64,000 bases of DNA from an uncultured Polaribacter sp. (GTDB taxonomy: Bacteria > Bacteroidota > Bacteroidia > Flavobacteriales > Flavobacteriaceae). The position numbers and the translations under genes were made by a program. This document shows, piece after piece, positions 1 through 9,659 of this stretch. The stretch covers positions 62,001-126,000 of the forward strand of contig NZ_CANLXV010000007.1 in NCBI RefSeq assembly GCF_947495205.1, written 5' to 3'. The notes beneath the pieces were generated by a model that had not been told where the DNA came from, ran no database searches, and saw nothing but the letters and a program-made list of their open reading frames with translations. Each line of letters starts with the position of its first letter. Within the stretch, counting starts at the first letter, position 1.

Positions 1-22
1 TTATTCTTTTTGAAACAACATC

Positions 23-619
23 ATGGCGCTGTTTATACCCACGTACTTCTCTCCTATAATTCAATATCAAGAAATTATAAAATATAAGGATATTGTATTT
101 GAAGTAGAAGATAATTTTCAGAAACAAAGCTATAGAAACCGTTGTTACATATACAATACAAATGGCAAACAACTATTAAACATACCTGTAAAACATCCAA
201 AAAACTCGGATAGAAAAAAAACAAAAGATACACGCATAGAAAATGATGAAAATTGGCAAGATCAACATTTTAAGAGTTTAAAAACAGCCTACAGAAACTC
301 TCCTTTTTTTGAGTTTTATGTAGACGATCTTTTACCAATTTTTGAAAAAAAATACACCTTTTTGCAAGATTTAAATATAGATACTTTTCTTTTTATAAAT
401 GATGCTCTGCAATTGGATATTAACTTTAAAAAATCTAATACCTACATAACTAACAATAATGTATTGGATTTCAGAGACTTGGCCGACTCCAAAAACAAAC
501 CAGAGATACAAGCCAAAAAATACATACAAATGTTTGACTTAAAGCATGGTTTTCTTCCAAATTTATCCATCTTAGATTTATTATTTATGGAAGGACCAAA
601 TAGTACTTGTTTATTGTGA
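23..619 (+). CDS. WbqC family protein
   Basis: This 198-residue protein resembles the WbqC-like family, which occurs in surface glycan gene clusters and near signal peptidase genes in flavobacteria; its biochemical role is not established. The N-terminus (PTYFSPIIQYQEI, then an Arg/Lys-rich stretch around residues 60-70) and the late NLSILDLLFMEGP motif are typical. The start is well supported because an in-frame TGA lies at 11-13, leaving this ATG as the first available. Nothing is truncated even though the gene sits at the window edge. There is no signal peptide. The upstream neighbour is outside the window. Confidence 0.85.
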   Translation: MALFIPTYFSPIIQYQEIIKYKDIVFEVEDNFQKQSYRNRCYIYNTNGKQLLNIPVKHPKNSDRKKTKDTRIENDENWQDQHFKSLKTAYRNSPFFEFYVDDLLPIFEKKYTFLQDLNIDTFLFINDALQLDINFKKSNTYITNNNVLDFRDLADSKNKPEIQAKKYIQMFDLKHGFLPNLSILDLLFMEGPNSTCLL

Positions 620-677
620 AATTATGATTAACTTTGCCTAACCAAACTTTCCCCCATAAGAAATAAAAACATTTCTA

Positions 678-1268
678 ATGGAAAACTTATTACATTACTT
701 AGATGCGTTTGAAACTATATCAGACGAATCAAAAAAAAAGTTGTTTAAACTAGCAAAACCTGTATCTTTCAAAAAAGGAGAGTTTTTAGGTAAGCTAGGA
801 GAAAAGCACAAATTCATTTACATTTTAGATACGGGTATAGTGCGTTCTACTTTTATAAACAATAAAGGAAAAGAACAAACTAGGAATATCTTTATGGGCA
901 ATAGAGCTGTAGGTGCTTTAGATGCATTGATTTTAGATAAGCCCGCAAAATTTAGTTACATCTGCTCTACAGACTGTACTCTTTTTGCCATACACTTTAA
1001 AAAGTTTAAAAAACTGGCCAAAAAAAACAACGCAATTGGGCATTTATATGCGAAAATTTTAGAGCTTGTATTTTTAGAGGTAGAATCTAAGGTCATTGAA
1101 CTATCTAACTTAAATTCTACAGAAAGGTATTTGAAATTAATTAAGCAAACACCTGAAATTGAAAATGCTGTAAAGCAATATCACATTGCTTCATTCTTAA
1201 ACATTACTCCTGTACAATTAAGCCGAATAAGACGTAGTTTAATAGAAAAATCTTCAACATTAGCCTAA
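678..1268 (+). CDS. Crp/Fnr family transcriptional regulator
   Basis: A 196-residue regulator. Residues about 20-115 form a cyclic-nucleotide-binding-like beta roll (FKKGEFLGKLGEKHKFIYIL), followed by a long helix and a C-terminal helix-turn-helix around residues 165-190 (IASFLNITPVQLSRIRRSL). Flavobacterial proteins of this type usually lack known effector residues, so the ligand is unknown. I see no cysteine cluster for an FNR-type Fe-S centre. It is a short gene between WbqC and DUF6122 and probably acts on unlinked targets. It is followed after 17 bases by the DUF6122 gene, possibly co-transcribed. Confidence 0.85.
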   Translation: MENLLHYLDAFETISDESKKKLFKLAKPVSFKKGEFLGKLGEKHKFIYILDTGIVRSTFINNKGKEQTRNIFMGNRAVGALDALILDKPAKFSYICSTDCTLFAIHFKKFKKLAKKNNAIGHLYAKILELVFLEVESKVIELSNLNSTERYLKLIKQTPEIENAVKQYHIASFLNITPVQLSRIRRSLIEKSSTLA

Positions 1269-1285
1269 TAAATAACTTTTAATAT

Positions 1286-1585
1286 TTGACTATACTACAT
1301 TATGGCTTGCATTTTATTGCACCTCTAGGAATTTCGTTACTATTTTTTAGAAAAAAATGGAAGATGGTATATTTGATATTTTTAGCCTCTATGTTAGTAG
1401 ATTTAGACCATTTACTGGCTACACCAATTTTTGTTGAAGAACGATGTAGTATAAATTTTCATCCGCTACATTCTTATATTGCTATTGGTTTTTATACGGC
1501 TGGCTTGTACTTTAAAAAAGTAAGAATACTTTGTATTGCACTGCTATTTCATATGTTTACAGACTATTTAGATTGTCTTTTATAA
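1286..1585 (+). CDS. DUF6122 family membrane protein
   Basis: A 99-residue membrane protein with three or four hydrophobic segments and the conserved line LVDLDHLLATPIFVEERCSI, followed by FHPLHSY. These histidines and aspartates between membrane segments suggest a metal site or catalytic role, as in DUF457-like membrane hydrolases, but this is inference. Translation starts at TTG; no ATG precedes the conserved LHYGLHFIAP start. The last 22 bases overlap the convergent flippase gene tail to tail. Confidence 0.8.
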   Translation: MTILHYGLHFIAPLGISLLFFRKKWKMVYLIFLASMLVDLDHLLATPIFVEERCSINFHPLHSYIAIGFYTAGLYFKKVRILCIALLFHMFTDYLDCLL

Positions 1586-3066
1586 AACTTGTTTAAAAGT
1601 GCATCAAATTCATTAGAAATTTTTAATTTAATTACTAAAAAAATATAAAGAATTGTAATTAAAATACTTTTTAGAGCAATATTAATGATTGGTGATACTG
1701 TAAAATCTAAAATTACTATCTCTCCTATGGAAAAATCCCAAAAATAAAATGCAGAAAACAGTACCATTATTATTGTTAGCATTTTTAAAGATTTCGGAGT
1801 AAAAGGTGTTATAGAAAATTTATAATGTACAAACCATAACTTAAAAGAATTAAATAGTAATAAGGTTATTAGAGTTGATAATGCAAGACCATCTGTACCT
1901 ATTTGTAAATTAAAATAAAACAATTTATTTAAAAAATACACACATAAAGACATACCAACAGCAATTGGTAATGCAATTTTGTAAAATTTAGAATTATTTA
2001 TAATAGCTCCATTACTTCCTAAAAACATAGTAAAAAGTTTTGCCGCAGAAATCATTAAAACCACCAATTCTCCACCAGCATAACCTTTTTCTGGCATTAA
2101 TTTAAATAATTCTCTAACGCCACAGTTTACTAGAATAAAAAAGAGTCCGCCCACTAAAAGCAAATTTATAGAACTCTTTTTGTATAAATTTTCTACTTCT
2201 TTTGTATTAAATTCATTTAAAGATTTTGATGTTAAAGGTTGTAAAATCTGTGTCATAGCTCTACTAGGAGCCTCTATAAAAGAGCCAATAAATACGGCTA
2301 CAGAATAATACGCTGCCTTTTCTATAGTGTCTTTTCCTGGAATCATTATTTTATCTATATCTAGTAATATAGCACCCGCAGAACCTGCAAGAATTATATA
2401 TAAAGAATATTTTAAAACTTCTAAATAATTATCTGGTAGCTTAAAATAAAACTTAGGAAAATACATAGAAAATGCATAAAACATCATTACAAAAGCTCTT
2501 AAAACATAAGCTCCTGTTAAAAAGTAAATAAACTCTGGTTTGGTTATAAATTCACAAAAAACAGCTATTAATAAAATACAAACTACTACTCTATTCCATA
2601 GTTCTTTTAAAATATTACCAAAAACAGTTTGTAATTGTACTTTTGTCCAAGAATAAAAAAGTTCAAAATAGGCACAGGCTACAGCAACTGCATAAATATA
2701 AAAAGTATAATTTTCTATAATTTCATTTTCTTCTGTAACTCTACTCATAATCCATGTATGTGCATAATCCCAAAAAAAACCTAATGGTAAAGCTATAAAG
2801 AAGGGTAAAAATATTACAGACCATAAAAATTTATCTTTTTCTACTTTTGTGCTATAAGAAGAATAAAATTTTACAATTGTATATTGAATTCCAAATGCTG
2901 TTAACGGCATTATTAAATTAGAGGCAGATAGTAAAAAAGTAACCATTCCGTAAAATTCAGATTCTAAAAACCTGGGATAAAAAACAATGGTATTTATACC
3001 TCCTACTAAAAAAGCTCCGTAAATAATTATTGTATTTCTAAAAGATTGCTTTAAAACAATTCCCAT
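1564..3066 (-). CDS. lipopolysaccharide/polysaccharide flippase (MOP superfamily)
   Basis: A 500-residue integral membrane protein with about 12-14 hydrophobic segments and short loops, the pattern of Wzx-like flippases in the MOP/MATE superfamily. Such proteins move undecaprenyl-linked glycans across the inner membrane. The N-terminal FRNTIIIYGAFLVGGINTI and the central IDKIMIPG motif fit the polysaccharide biosynthesis family. It is the last gene of a minus-strand operon after two glycosyltransferases, starting 6 bases beyond the stop of the preceding gene. The glycan substrate cannot be read from sequence. Confidence 0.85.
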   Translation of the reverse strand: MGIVLKQSFRNTIIIYGAFLVGGINTIVFYPRFLESEFYGMVTFLLSASNLIMPLTAFGIQYTIVKFYSSYSTKVEKDKFLWSVIFLPFFIALPLGFFWDYAHTWIMSRVTEENEIIENYTFYIYAVAVACAYFELFYSWTKVQLQTVFGNILKELWNRVVVCILLIAVFCEFITKPEFIYFLTGAYVLRAFVMMFYAFSMYFPKFYFKLPDNYLEVLKYSLYIILAGSAGAILLDIDKIMIPGKDTIEKAAYYSVAVFIGSFIEAPSRAMTQILQPLTSKSLNEFNTKEVENLYKKSSINLLLVGGLFFILVNCGVRELFKLMPEKGYAGGELVVLMISAAKLFTMFLGSNGAIINNSKFYKIALPIAVGMSLCVYFLNKLFYFNLQIGTDGLALSTLITLLLFNSFKLWFVHYKFSITPFTPKSLKMLTIIMVLFSAFYFWDFSIGEIVILDFTVSPIINIALKSILITILYIFLVIKLKISNEFDALLNKFYKRQSK

Positions 3067-3072
3067 ATAATC

Positions 3073-4326
3073 TTATATCTTTTTTATAATTTCTGCCAAC
3101 TGTTTTGTAAGCTCTTTTCTATGGTACTTTTTAGTATTCTTAGAAGTTACAACTAAATTTCCTTTTTTATATTGTTGATATAATTGTAAAATTTCAAATT
3201 TTAATTTAGCTTCATTACTAAAATCTAAAACAACACCTGCATTTGTATCTTTTAAAATTTCCGATAAATCTCCATTTTCTGGCCCAATGGCTAAAATAGG
3301 TCTTTTTGCCTTTAAATACTCAAACAATTTGCCGGTTACAATACCTTTATTATTTGGCACGTCTGGAATTAACAATAGTAAAACTTGACTTTTATTTTGA
3401 AATTCTATGGCCTTTTCATGCGCAACATAACCTATAAAATTAGTGTTTTTAGTAAGGTTACAATCTGTAATTTCATGCTTTATTGCTGCAGCTATATCTC
3501 CTATAAAATTGAGTTGTAAATCTTCTTTAAACTTAGCATCTCCTTTACAAAGTTCTTGTAAAACAGCAAATAGCACTTTAGGGTTACTTTGTATTGGCAA
3601 TAAGCCAATGTAAGAAATGGTAAATTTTGAATCTAATTTCGTTTCTTCTTCTTGGTTAATTTCGTCATCAAAACCATTGGTAACTACATGTACTTTATTT
3701 GCAAATTTTAAAAACTCTTTTTTTAAATTCTCACTAACTGTAACCACACAATTGGCTTGTTTTAAAACTAGTTTTTCTAATTTTAAATTTCTATTTTTAG
3801 CAAATGCTAATTGCTTAAAATCTTTATTATAATATAAATCTGACCAAGGATCTCTAAAATCTGCCAACCATTTTACACCTAATTTTTGTTTTAATTTTTG
3901 TGCAATCAAATGCAAACTGTGCGGTGGTCCTGTTGAGATTATTACATCAACAGCATTATTGGTTATATATTTTTCTAGATAAGTAACAGATTTCTTTACC
4001 CAAAATATCTTGGGATCTGGTATAAAAAAATTACCTCTTATAAAAGATAAAAATCCACCTTTACTTAAATTAGAAACTCCTGTAGATTTTTTCTTTTTCC
4101 AGAATAAAATATTGGTGGGTTCCCAAACGGGTTGCTTTAGCACCCTTAAATTTTTAGATACTTCTTTTAAAAGTGTTGTGTCTTCTTTTGGATAATTGGC
4201 ATTATCTGCCGTATAAATAATTGGTTCTATATCAAAATCTGGTAAATATTTAGCGAATTTTAACCAACGTTGTACGCCAGAACCACCTGCAGGCGGCCAA
4301 TAATATGTTATTATTAAAACTTTCAA
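3073..4326 (-). CDS. glycosyltransferase, GT4-like
   Basis: A 417-residue GT-B fold glycosyltransferase. The N-terminus has the PPAGGSGVQRW loop typical of GT4 enzymes that add sugars to surface glycans. The C-terminal donor-binding half holds GKLFEYLKAKRPIL, the usual acidic nucleotide-sugar motif, near residues 330-345. The ATG overlaps the stop of the upstream glycosyltransferase by 4 bases, indicating translational coupling. With the flippase downstream it probably helps assemble one surface polysaccharide. Donor and acceptor are unknown. Confidence 0.9.
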   Translation of the reverse strand: MKVLIITYYWPPAGGSGVQRWLKFAKYLPDFDIEPIIYTADNANYPKEDTTLLKEVSKNLRVLKQPVWEPTNILFWKKKKSTGVSNLSKGGFLSFIRGNFFIPDPKIFWVKKSVTYLEKYITNNAVDVIISTGPPHSLHLIAQKLKQKLGVKWLADFRDPWSDLYYNKDFKQLAFAKNRNLKLEKLVLKQANCVVTVSENLKKEFLKFANKVHVVTNGFDDEINQEEETKLDSKFTISYIGLLPIQSNPKVLFAVLQELCKGDAKFKEDLQLNFIGDIAAAIKHEITDCNLTKNTNFIGYVAHEKAIEFQNKSQVLLLLIPDVPNNKGIVTGKLFEYLKAKRPILAIGPENGDLSEILKDTNAGVVLDFSNEAKLKFEILQLYQQYKKGNLVVTSKNTKKYHRKELTKQLAEIIKKI

Positions 4327-5513
4327 TGCGCTAAAGTATCATATAATTTGAGTAATTTTTTTGACGTTTGTGCCCAACAAAATTCACTTTCTATAAAATG
4401 CTTTCCGTTTGCTCCTAGTGTTTTTCTTAAATTTTCATTTTGATGCAGCTGCAATACCTTATCAGAAAAATCTATAACATCTTTTTCTTGATGCACTAAA
4501 CCTGCCTTAACCTTTTCAATTAAATTTTTCTGAGCAATTGCATTACTTACTAATACTGGTTTTGCAAAACTCATGTATTGAAAAATTTTATTCGCGTAAG
4601 CCACATCATGCTGCAAATTTCTGTGTAAAGGAGAAATACAAATTGCGCTAGACAGTATATAAGATTGAAATAAACTTACATCTTGCCAACCTTCAAAATC
4701 TACATATTTACTTACATTTAAATCTTTTACTTGTTGCTTTAAAACAGCATCCGTTGTGTTTTTACCCACAATTACCAATTTTACATTAGGTATGGTTTGT
4801 TTTAATTCCACTAAAGAAGCAATAGCAGTTTGTAAACCACGTCTTATATTGGTATCTCCTAAATATAAAATTACAAACTTATTTTTGTATTTTTTGATTA
4901 TGGATTCTTCTACCTTATAATCCGTAAAAAAAGACTTTCTAATGGTATTTGGCACTAAAACTAATTTTTCTTTTGCCGTTGGAATTCTATCAGATAGGTT
5001 TGTTATAAATTCTGGAGAAACAGTAATTACTTTAGCTGCTTTTTCTATAAATTCATGTTCCTTTTCTTTCCATTTTTTGGGAGAAATGATATATTTTCCA
5101 GGGAATTTCTGTAAATGTGGATACAATTTCATTACCTCTGGCATATTATCATGTAAATCTAAAACGGTGGGTAAATTATACTTTTTATTCGTTTTATAAA
5201 CCGCTTCTGCTATTCTAATATCATGAATATGCAACGCCTCTATTTTTGTTTCGTCTATAAATTTAGTGATTTTTTTTTGCATCAAAAACCTATAAAGTGG
5301 CAATGTATAAGCTAACGCAGATAATTTATATTCTAAAGTATTAGATTGATATCTTTTTACGTGAATACCATTAATAACTTCAGATGTTTTTTCATTTTTA
5401 TATTTTAAACAAAATAAAAAAACTTCGTGCCCATGATTTACTAAAGAAACTGCTTCATTTTCTACCCTAGGATCTGGTGGAAAAGATGCATCTAAAATCA
5501 TACCGATTTTCAT
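4323..5513 (-). CDS. glycosyltransferase, GT4-like
   Basis: A 396-residue glycosyltransferase with the N-terminal FPPDPRVENEAVSLVNHGHE signature of GT4 (GT-B fold) and a C-terminal donor-site motif NKIFQYMSFAKPVLVSN near residues 305-322. It is a different subtype from the next gene, which has a GGSGVQRW loop. It overlaps YfhO upstream and the next glycosyltransferase downstream by 4 bases each, so this is a tightly coupled operon. The likely role is extension of a lipid-linked glycan on the cytoplasmic face. Confidence 0.9.
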   Translation of the reverse strand: MKIGMILDASFPPDPRVENEAVSLVNHGHEVFLFCLKYKNEKTSEVINGIHVKRYQSNTLEYKLSALAYTLPLYRFLMQKKITKFIDETKIEALHIHDIRIAEAVYKTNKKYNLPTVLDLHDNMPEVMKLYPHLQKFPGKYIISPKKWKEKEHEFIEKAAKVITVSPEFITNLSDRIPTAKEKLVLVPNTIRKSFFTDYKVEESIIKKYKNKFVILYLGDTNIRRGLQTAIASLVELKQTIPNVKLVIVGKNTTDAVLKQQVKDLNVSKYVDFEGWQDVSLFQSYILSSAICISPLHRNLQHDVAYANKIFQYMSFAKPVLVSNAIAQKNLIEKVKAGLVHQEKDVIDFSDKVLQLHQNENLRKTLGANGKHFIESEFCWAQTSKKLLKLYDTLAH

Positions 5514-7933
5514 GAGTTTCGTTTCTTTTTCTCATCATAAAAAAACCATCCAACAGAAACAAATAGCAATAAGGCATATGAAGTTAGTGAATATATTTTT
5601 CCTTCTGCAATAACTTTTGGCTCAAATTTAAATACAATTTCGTGGGTTCCTGCAGGAATTTTCATTCCTCTTAACACATAATTTACACGATAATGTGGTT
5701 GTAACTTTCCATCTAAATAAGCATTCCAGCCATTCTTGTAATAAATTTCTGAGAAAACAGCAAACTGGTCTGAGTTTGTATTGGAAGCATACACCAATTT
5801 ATTTAAACTATTTGCTTTTAAAGAAATGGTAGCTAAACTATCCTTTTTTATTGGTAAATTTAATCCAGATTTTTTTAAATCGTTATTTAAAAGAACGGCG
5901 GTTGTTTTAGTATCTAAATCATCTAACGCCTGCATTTCTTCGTTTGCATTAGCTACGCCCAATAAATTTTCTACAAACCAAACATTGCCGTTTGCTTCTA
6001 TATTTTGTTGTGCCTCTAACTTACCTTCTTTATTAGGAATAATTAAATATTTAGTATTTAACATATTTAAAATAGGCATATTATTATTGGCTATTTGATA
6101 TTCAAACAACTCATTATACCTACCTAATTTAGCAGCGTGATAACCACCAATAGAATTATGAAAGTAAGATGTACTCCCATCATTCATTACATCAATAGCA
6201 AAATTTGCAACCCTGTAATGGCCTGTGTCTTTTAATATTTTTTTATCTACTTTAGAGGCTACAAAAGGTTTTTCAATTTTTCTAGCTGCTTTAAAATCAT
6301 CTGAATTTACATACTTTTTATTTACGGTTATCAAATCGATAAGCACCAAAACTAAAATTGCGAATATTACAGGCAACTGCTTTATTTTTTTCTTTAATAA
6401 AAACCATAACAATCCGCCGGTAATTATTACTAAAATTAAAGAACGTAAAGTATCTGTTAACAACATTGCTTTTCTATCTGCAATTACAGCATCTAAAAAA
6501 CCAGGCACTTCGCCATATTGTTGTGCATCTCTTAAACCTTCAAAAGTACCAAAAACGTGTGCGCATAGAAAACCAAATAAGAGTAAACCTACAAAACTAA
6601 ATACAGCTTTTTTTAAACCTTCCCTTTTTGTTTCAGCAGACAAGTTAGCCCCAAAAAACTCTTTTAAACCTAAGACTGCTAAAATAGGCACACATAATTC
6701 TGCGATAACTTGTATTGAAGAAACTGCTCTAAATTTGTTATATAAAGGAATATAGTCTATAAAAAAGTTGGTTACAACCTCTAAATTTCTTCCCCAACTT
6801 AAAATTATAGCGAATAATGTAGCTGAAACTAACCATTGTTTTAACCTTCCTTTTACCAAGAAAATTCCCAAGAAAAACAGAAAGAAAATAACTGCTCCAA
6901 TATATGCTGGCGCTTCTACAATAGGTTGATCTCCCCAATAGGTTAAAACCTGTTCTGAATATTCTTTTGCTACTTTTTTACCTGCTTTTTTTTCTATAAA
7001 TTGATAAAAATTAGAATTTTCTCCTAAAGCCTCTACAGTTCCACCACCCATAAATCTAGGAATAAACAAATTAAAAGTTTCTAATTTGGCATAACTATAC
7101 TGGGTTATATAAGCTTTATCTAAACCTTTGGTAGCTGCTTTTTTAGAACCATCTACATTTATAGTCAATTCAGATTTACCTCTTGTACTAAATTCTGAAT
7201 ATTCTTTCATTGCCATTAAACGTGGCGCGTTGGCACCAATACCTAAAATAACAGCAGCAATGATAACAGCAACTTGTTTAAGAAATACAGGTATCTTTTT
7301 CTCTTTTATGGCATTAATAAACTCTACTATTCCTAAAATCAATAAACAAAAACCAAGGTAATAAGTCATTTGTATATGGTTTGCATAAATTTCTAATGCC
7401 ATTGCAAAACCTGTAACCATAAAACCAAGTACATATTTTTTTCTAAAAATCCATATAAAACCTGCAAGTACCAATGGCATATATGCAATTGCGTGTGCTT
7501 TTGCATTATGTCCTGCTCCAAAAATAATAATTAAATAGGTAGAAAAACCAAAATCCAAAGCACCTAAAATTGCAAGTCTATACTCTACTTTTAGCGCCAA
7601 CATCAAAACAAAAAAGCTTAAAAAATAAAGAAACGTATAATCTGCTGGTCTTGGCAAAAAACGCAGTAATTGATCTATACTTCTTACAAAATCATTAGGA
7701 TAATATGCACTTACAGAATAAGCAGGCATTCCACTAAAAGAGGCACCTGTCCAATACGGTTCTGTATTATTTTCTGCTCTAAAATCATTAATATCTTTTA
7801 CCATTCCTCTAAACTGAGTAATGTCTGATTGATTTAATTTTTGGCCTTTTAAAACGGGATGAAAATAAATTAATGAAGCTAAAACAAAAATAAGTACAGC
7901 AACTAAGTAAGGAATAATTTTAGGAATTTTCAC
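5510..7933 (-). CDS. YfhO family membrane protein
   Basis: An 807-residue membrane protein related to YfhO, a family of GT-C-like proteins implicated in glycosylation of lipids or teichoic-acid-like polymers in Firmicutes. The first part holds about ten hydrophobic segments with luminal loops (FSGMPAYSVSAYYPND near residues 65-80). A large periplasmic region follows, and a final membrane segment lies near the C-terminus with a short basic tail. It overlaps the downstream glycosyltransferase by 4 bases. In this setting it may transfer a sugar to the glycan after export; that is inference. Confidence 0.85.
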   Translation of the reverse strand: MKIPKIIPYLVAVLIFVLASLIYFHPVLKGQKLNQSDITQFRGMVKDINDFRAENNTEPYWTGASFSGMPAYSVSAYYPNDFVRSIDQLLRFLPRPADYTFLYFLSFFVLMLALKVEYRLAILGALDFGFSTYLIIIFGAGHNAKAHAIAYMPLVLAGFIWIFRKKYVLGFMVTGFAMALEIYANHIQMTYYLGFCLLILGIVEFINAIKEKKIPVFLKQVAVIIAAVILGIGANAPRLMAMKEYSEFSTRGKSELTINVDGSKKAATKGLDKAYITQYSYAKLETFNLFIPRFMGGGTVEALGENSNFYQFIEKKAGKKVAKEYSEQVLTYWGDQPIVEAPAYIGAVIFFLFFLGIFLVKGRLKQWLVSATLFAIILSWGRNLEVVTNFFIDYIPLYNKFRAVSSIQVIAELCVPILAVLGLKEFFGANLSAETKREGLKKAVFSFVGLLLFGFLCAHVFGTFEGLRDAQQYGEVPGFLDAVIADRKAMLLTDTLRSLILVIITGGLLWFLLKKKIKQLPVIFAILVLVLIDLITVNKKYVNSDDFKAARKIEKPFVASKVDKKILKDTGHYRVANFAIDVMNDGSTSYFHNSIGGYHAAKLGRYNELFEYQIANNNMPILNMLNTKYLIIPNKEGKLEAQQNIEANGNVWFVENLLGVANANEEMQALDDLDTKTTAVLLNNDLKKSGLNLPIKKDSLATISLKANSLNKLVYASNTNSDQFAVFSEIYYKNGWNAYLDGKLQPHYRVNYVLRGMKIPAGTHEIVFKFEPKVIAEGKIYSLTSYALLLFVSVGWFFYDEKKKRNS

Positions 7934-7977
7934 TTTAAGATTTGGTTTTGATTGATTGATGTTTTTAAAGAGCGAGG

Positions 7978-8280
7978 TTACTCAATTTCTTCAAAATCTA
8001 CATATTCGCCTACAGAGTTTTTACTTTGTTGGCCTTGGTTTGGTTTTTTATCTATAATGGTTTCTCCTTCTCTTACATTTGCATTCTGTTGGCCTTGTCT
8101 CTGACCACCAAACTGTTGCGCTGCCTTTTTCTGCATAGTTTCTGTTGCTTTTTTTATTAAAAAAGGAGCAAAAAGACGTGCTAAAAACTTAAAACCATAG
8201 TAAAAAACAAGAATCCAAAAAAGGGTTTTTAATAATCCAGGTAACATAATTTGTTTTAAAAAATCAACCAAAAATAACAA
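7978..8280 (-). CDS. DUF4834 family protein
   Basis: A 100-residue protein with one N-terminal membrane segment (LFWILVFYYGFKFLARLFAPF) and a Gln/Asn/Gly-rich soluble tail ending VDFEEIE, the arrangement of the Bacteroidota DUF4834 family. Its function is unknown. The longest frame starts at TTG (8280); an ATG at 8247 would still leave the membrane segment, so the start is uncertain. It precedes YfhO by 44 bases and is probably first in the glycan operon. Confidence 0.75.
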   Translation of the reverse strand: MLFLVDFLKQIMLPGLLKTLFWILVFYYGFKFLARLFAPFLIKKATETMQKKAAQQFGGQRQGQQNANVREGETIIDKKPNQGQQSKNSVGEYVDFEEIE

Positions 8281-8369
8281 TTTGTAAACAATTGATACGT
8301 TTACTTTCTATAAAACTTTCTTAAACCTAAAAAAGTAGGGTTTGCCTTTAAAAATTTGCTTTTTTATCC

Positions 8370-8377
8370 TATGTTTG
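8370..8377 (+). promoter_or_regulatory. Bacteroidota -7 promoter box
   Basis: TATGTTTG matches the TAnnTTTG consensus. It ends 6 bases before the ATG at 8384, so transcripts would have almost no leader. I see no well-spaced -33 TTTG. Confidence 0.5.
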
Positions 8378-8383
8378 TGAAGT

Positions 8384-9640
8384 ATGATTTTTGTAGATGA
8401 TAAAAAATTTTTCGGCCATAAAAGCTCCTTTAAAAAAATAGTTTTTTTAGGATTGGTTATGCTAATTCCTAAATTGTTTTTTGCGCAATATACAGAAGTA
8501 ATTAACTCTAACAAACCTGGTTTTTCTGAAAGTCCTTATAGTGTTGGTACTGGTGTTTATCAATTTGAAAGTAATTTGTTTTTAAGAGATATTAGCATAG
8601 AACCTACGTTTTCTAAACCACAATCTCTAGGAATCGATTTGCTTTTTAGAACAAGTTTTTTACTAGAAAAACTAGAACTAAATGCGCAATTTACTTACCA
8701 AAGAGATAAAGTTGCGTTTAAAAATATTTTTACTTCTCATTACTTTTCTTCTGGTTTTAGTAGAATTACAATTGGGGCTAAATATTTGGTATACGAACCA
8801 GAATACACAGATAAATCTAAAGAAGTTAGAAGTTGGAAACGTAGAAATGCATTTGACTTTAAACGCTTTATACCTTCTGTAGCTGTATATTTAGGAGTGA
8901 ACACAGATTACGTAAACGAAATTCATCAAACGGGACAAATAACACCAAAAGCAGGTATTTTACTTCAGCATAATTTAACAAGTGACTTTAATGTGATTAC
9001 CAACTTATTTTATGACAATATTGGAAGTGATTTTGCTGAATGGTCTTATATTATAACTGCAACCCAAAACTTTAGCAATAGATGGTCTGCATTTTTCGAA
9101 AATCAAGTTATTTTTCAAGAATTGCAAAATAATATTAATTTAGGATTAGGATTTGCTTATCTGTACAACAGAAACTTGCAACTAAACACGTCTGCAAGAA
9201 TGCTTTTTGAAGGAAAAGCACAGGGTTTTTATGCAGGTTTAGGTGTTTCTTACAGAATTGACAAACATAAAGACGCCTTCAAAGAATTAGGCGAAAAAGG
9301 AGAACCTATTAAAGATACTCCAATTTCTAGATATGATAAAAAACAGAATAATATTTTTTACAAGTTTCTAAGAATCTTTAAAAAGAAAGATAAAAATAAC
9401 AGTAGACCAACACGAACAAGAATACAGGAGAGTAAAAAGAAGAGTGGACGGTTTTTAGGTGTTTTTGGAAAAAAAACAGAAAACAGAGAAAAAAAAGTAC
9501 GCAAAAAAAGAGAACGAAAAGTAAAACCTAAAAAAGAGGAAACTGAAATAGAAAAATTAGAAAGAGAAATTAAAGAGCTAGAAGAAGAAATGAAGAAGGA
9601 AGAAAAAAAATCTAAGAAAAAGAAGAAAAACAACAACTAA
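8384..9640 (+). CDS. outer-membrane transporter-like protein with charged C-terminal tail
   Basis: A 418-residue exported protein. Residues about 17-35 form a signal peptide (IVFLGLVMLIPKLFFA, then QYTEV). Residues about 40-290 are alternating beta strands like the outer-membrane phenol-degradation/transporter family (PF13557-like), ending in SYRID. From about residue 320 the protein turns into a strongly charged Lys/Glu/Arg tail with coiled-coil character (EKLEREIKELEEEMKKEEK). A methionine at residue 27 (8462) is an alternative start, but the longer start fits a signal peptide. The tail is unusual for a beta barrel. Substrate unknown. Confidence 0.7.
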   Translation: MIFVDDKKFFGHKSSFKKIVFLGLVMLIPKLFFAQYTEVINSNKPGFSESPYSVGTGVYQFESNLFLRDISIEPTFSKPQSLGIDLLFRTSFLLEKLELNAQFTYQRDKVAFKNIFTSHYFSSGFSRITIGAKYLVYEPEYTDKSKEVRSWKRRNAFDFKRFIPSVAVYLGVNTDYVNEIHQTGQITPKAGILLQHNLTSDFNVITNLFYDNIGSDFAEWSYIITATQNFSNRWSAFFENQVIFQELQNNINLGLGFAYLYNRNLQLNTSARMLFEGKAQGFYAGLGVSYRIDKHKDAFKELGEKGEPIKDTPISRYDKKQNNIFYKFLRIFKKKDKNNSRPTRTRIQESKKKSGRFLGVFGKKTENREKKVRKKRERKVKPKKEETEIEKLEREIKELEEEMKKEEKKSKKKKKNNN

Positions 9641-9659
9641 TCATAGATTTATTTAACAG

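Noticed and set aside
6225..6755. Long plus-strand open frame of 176 codons inside the YfhO gene
   Set aside because: It is antisense to a clear membrane-protein gene, and its Lys/Asn/Thr-rich translation mirrors that gene's composition. No promoter or family match.
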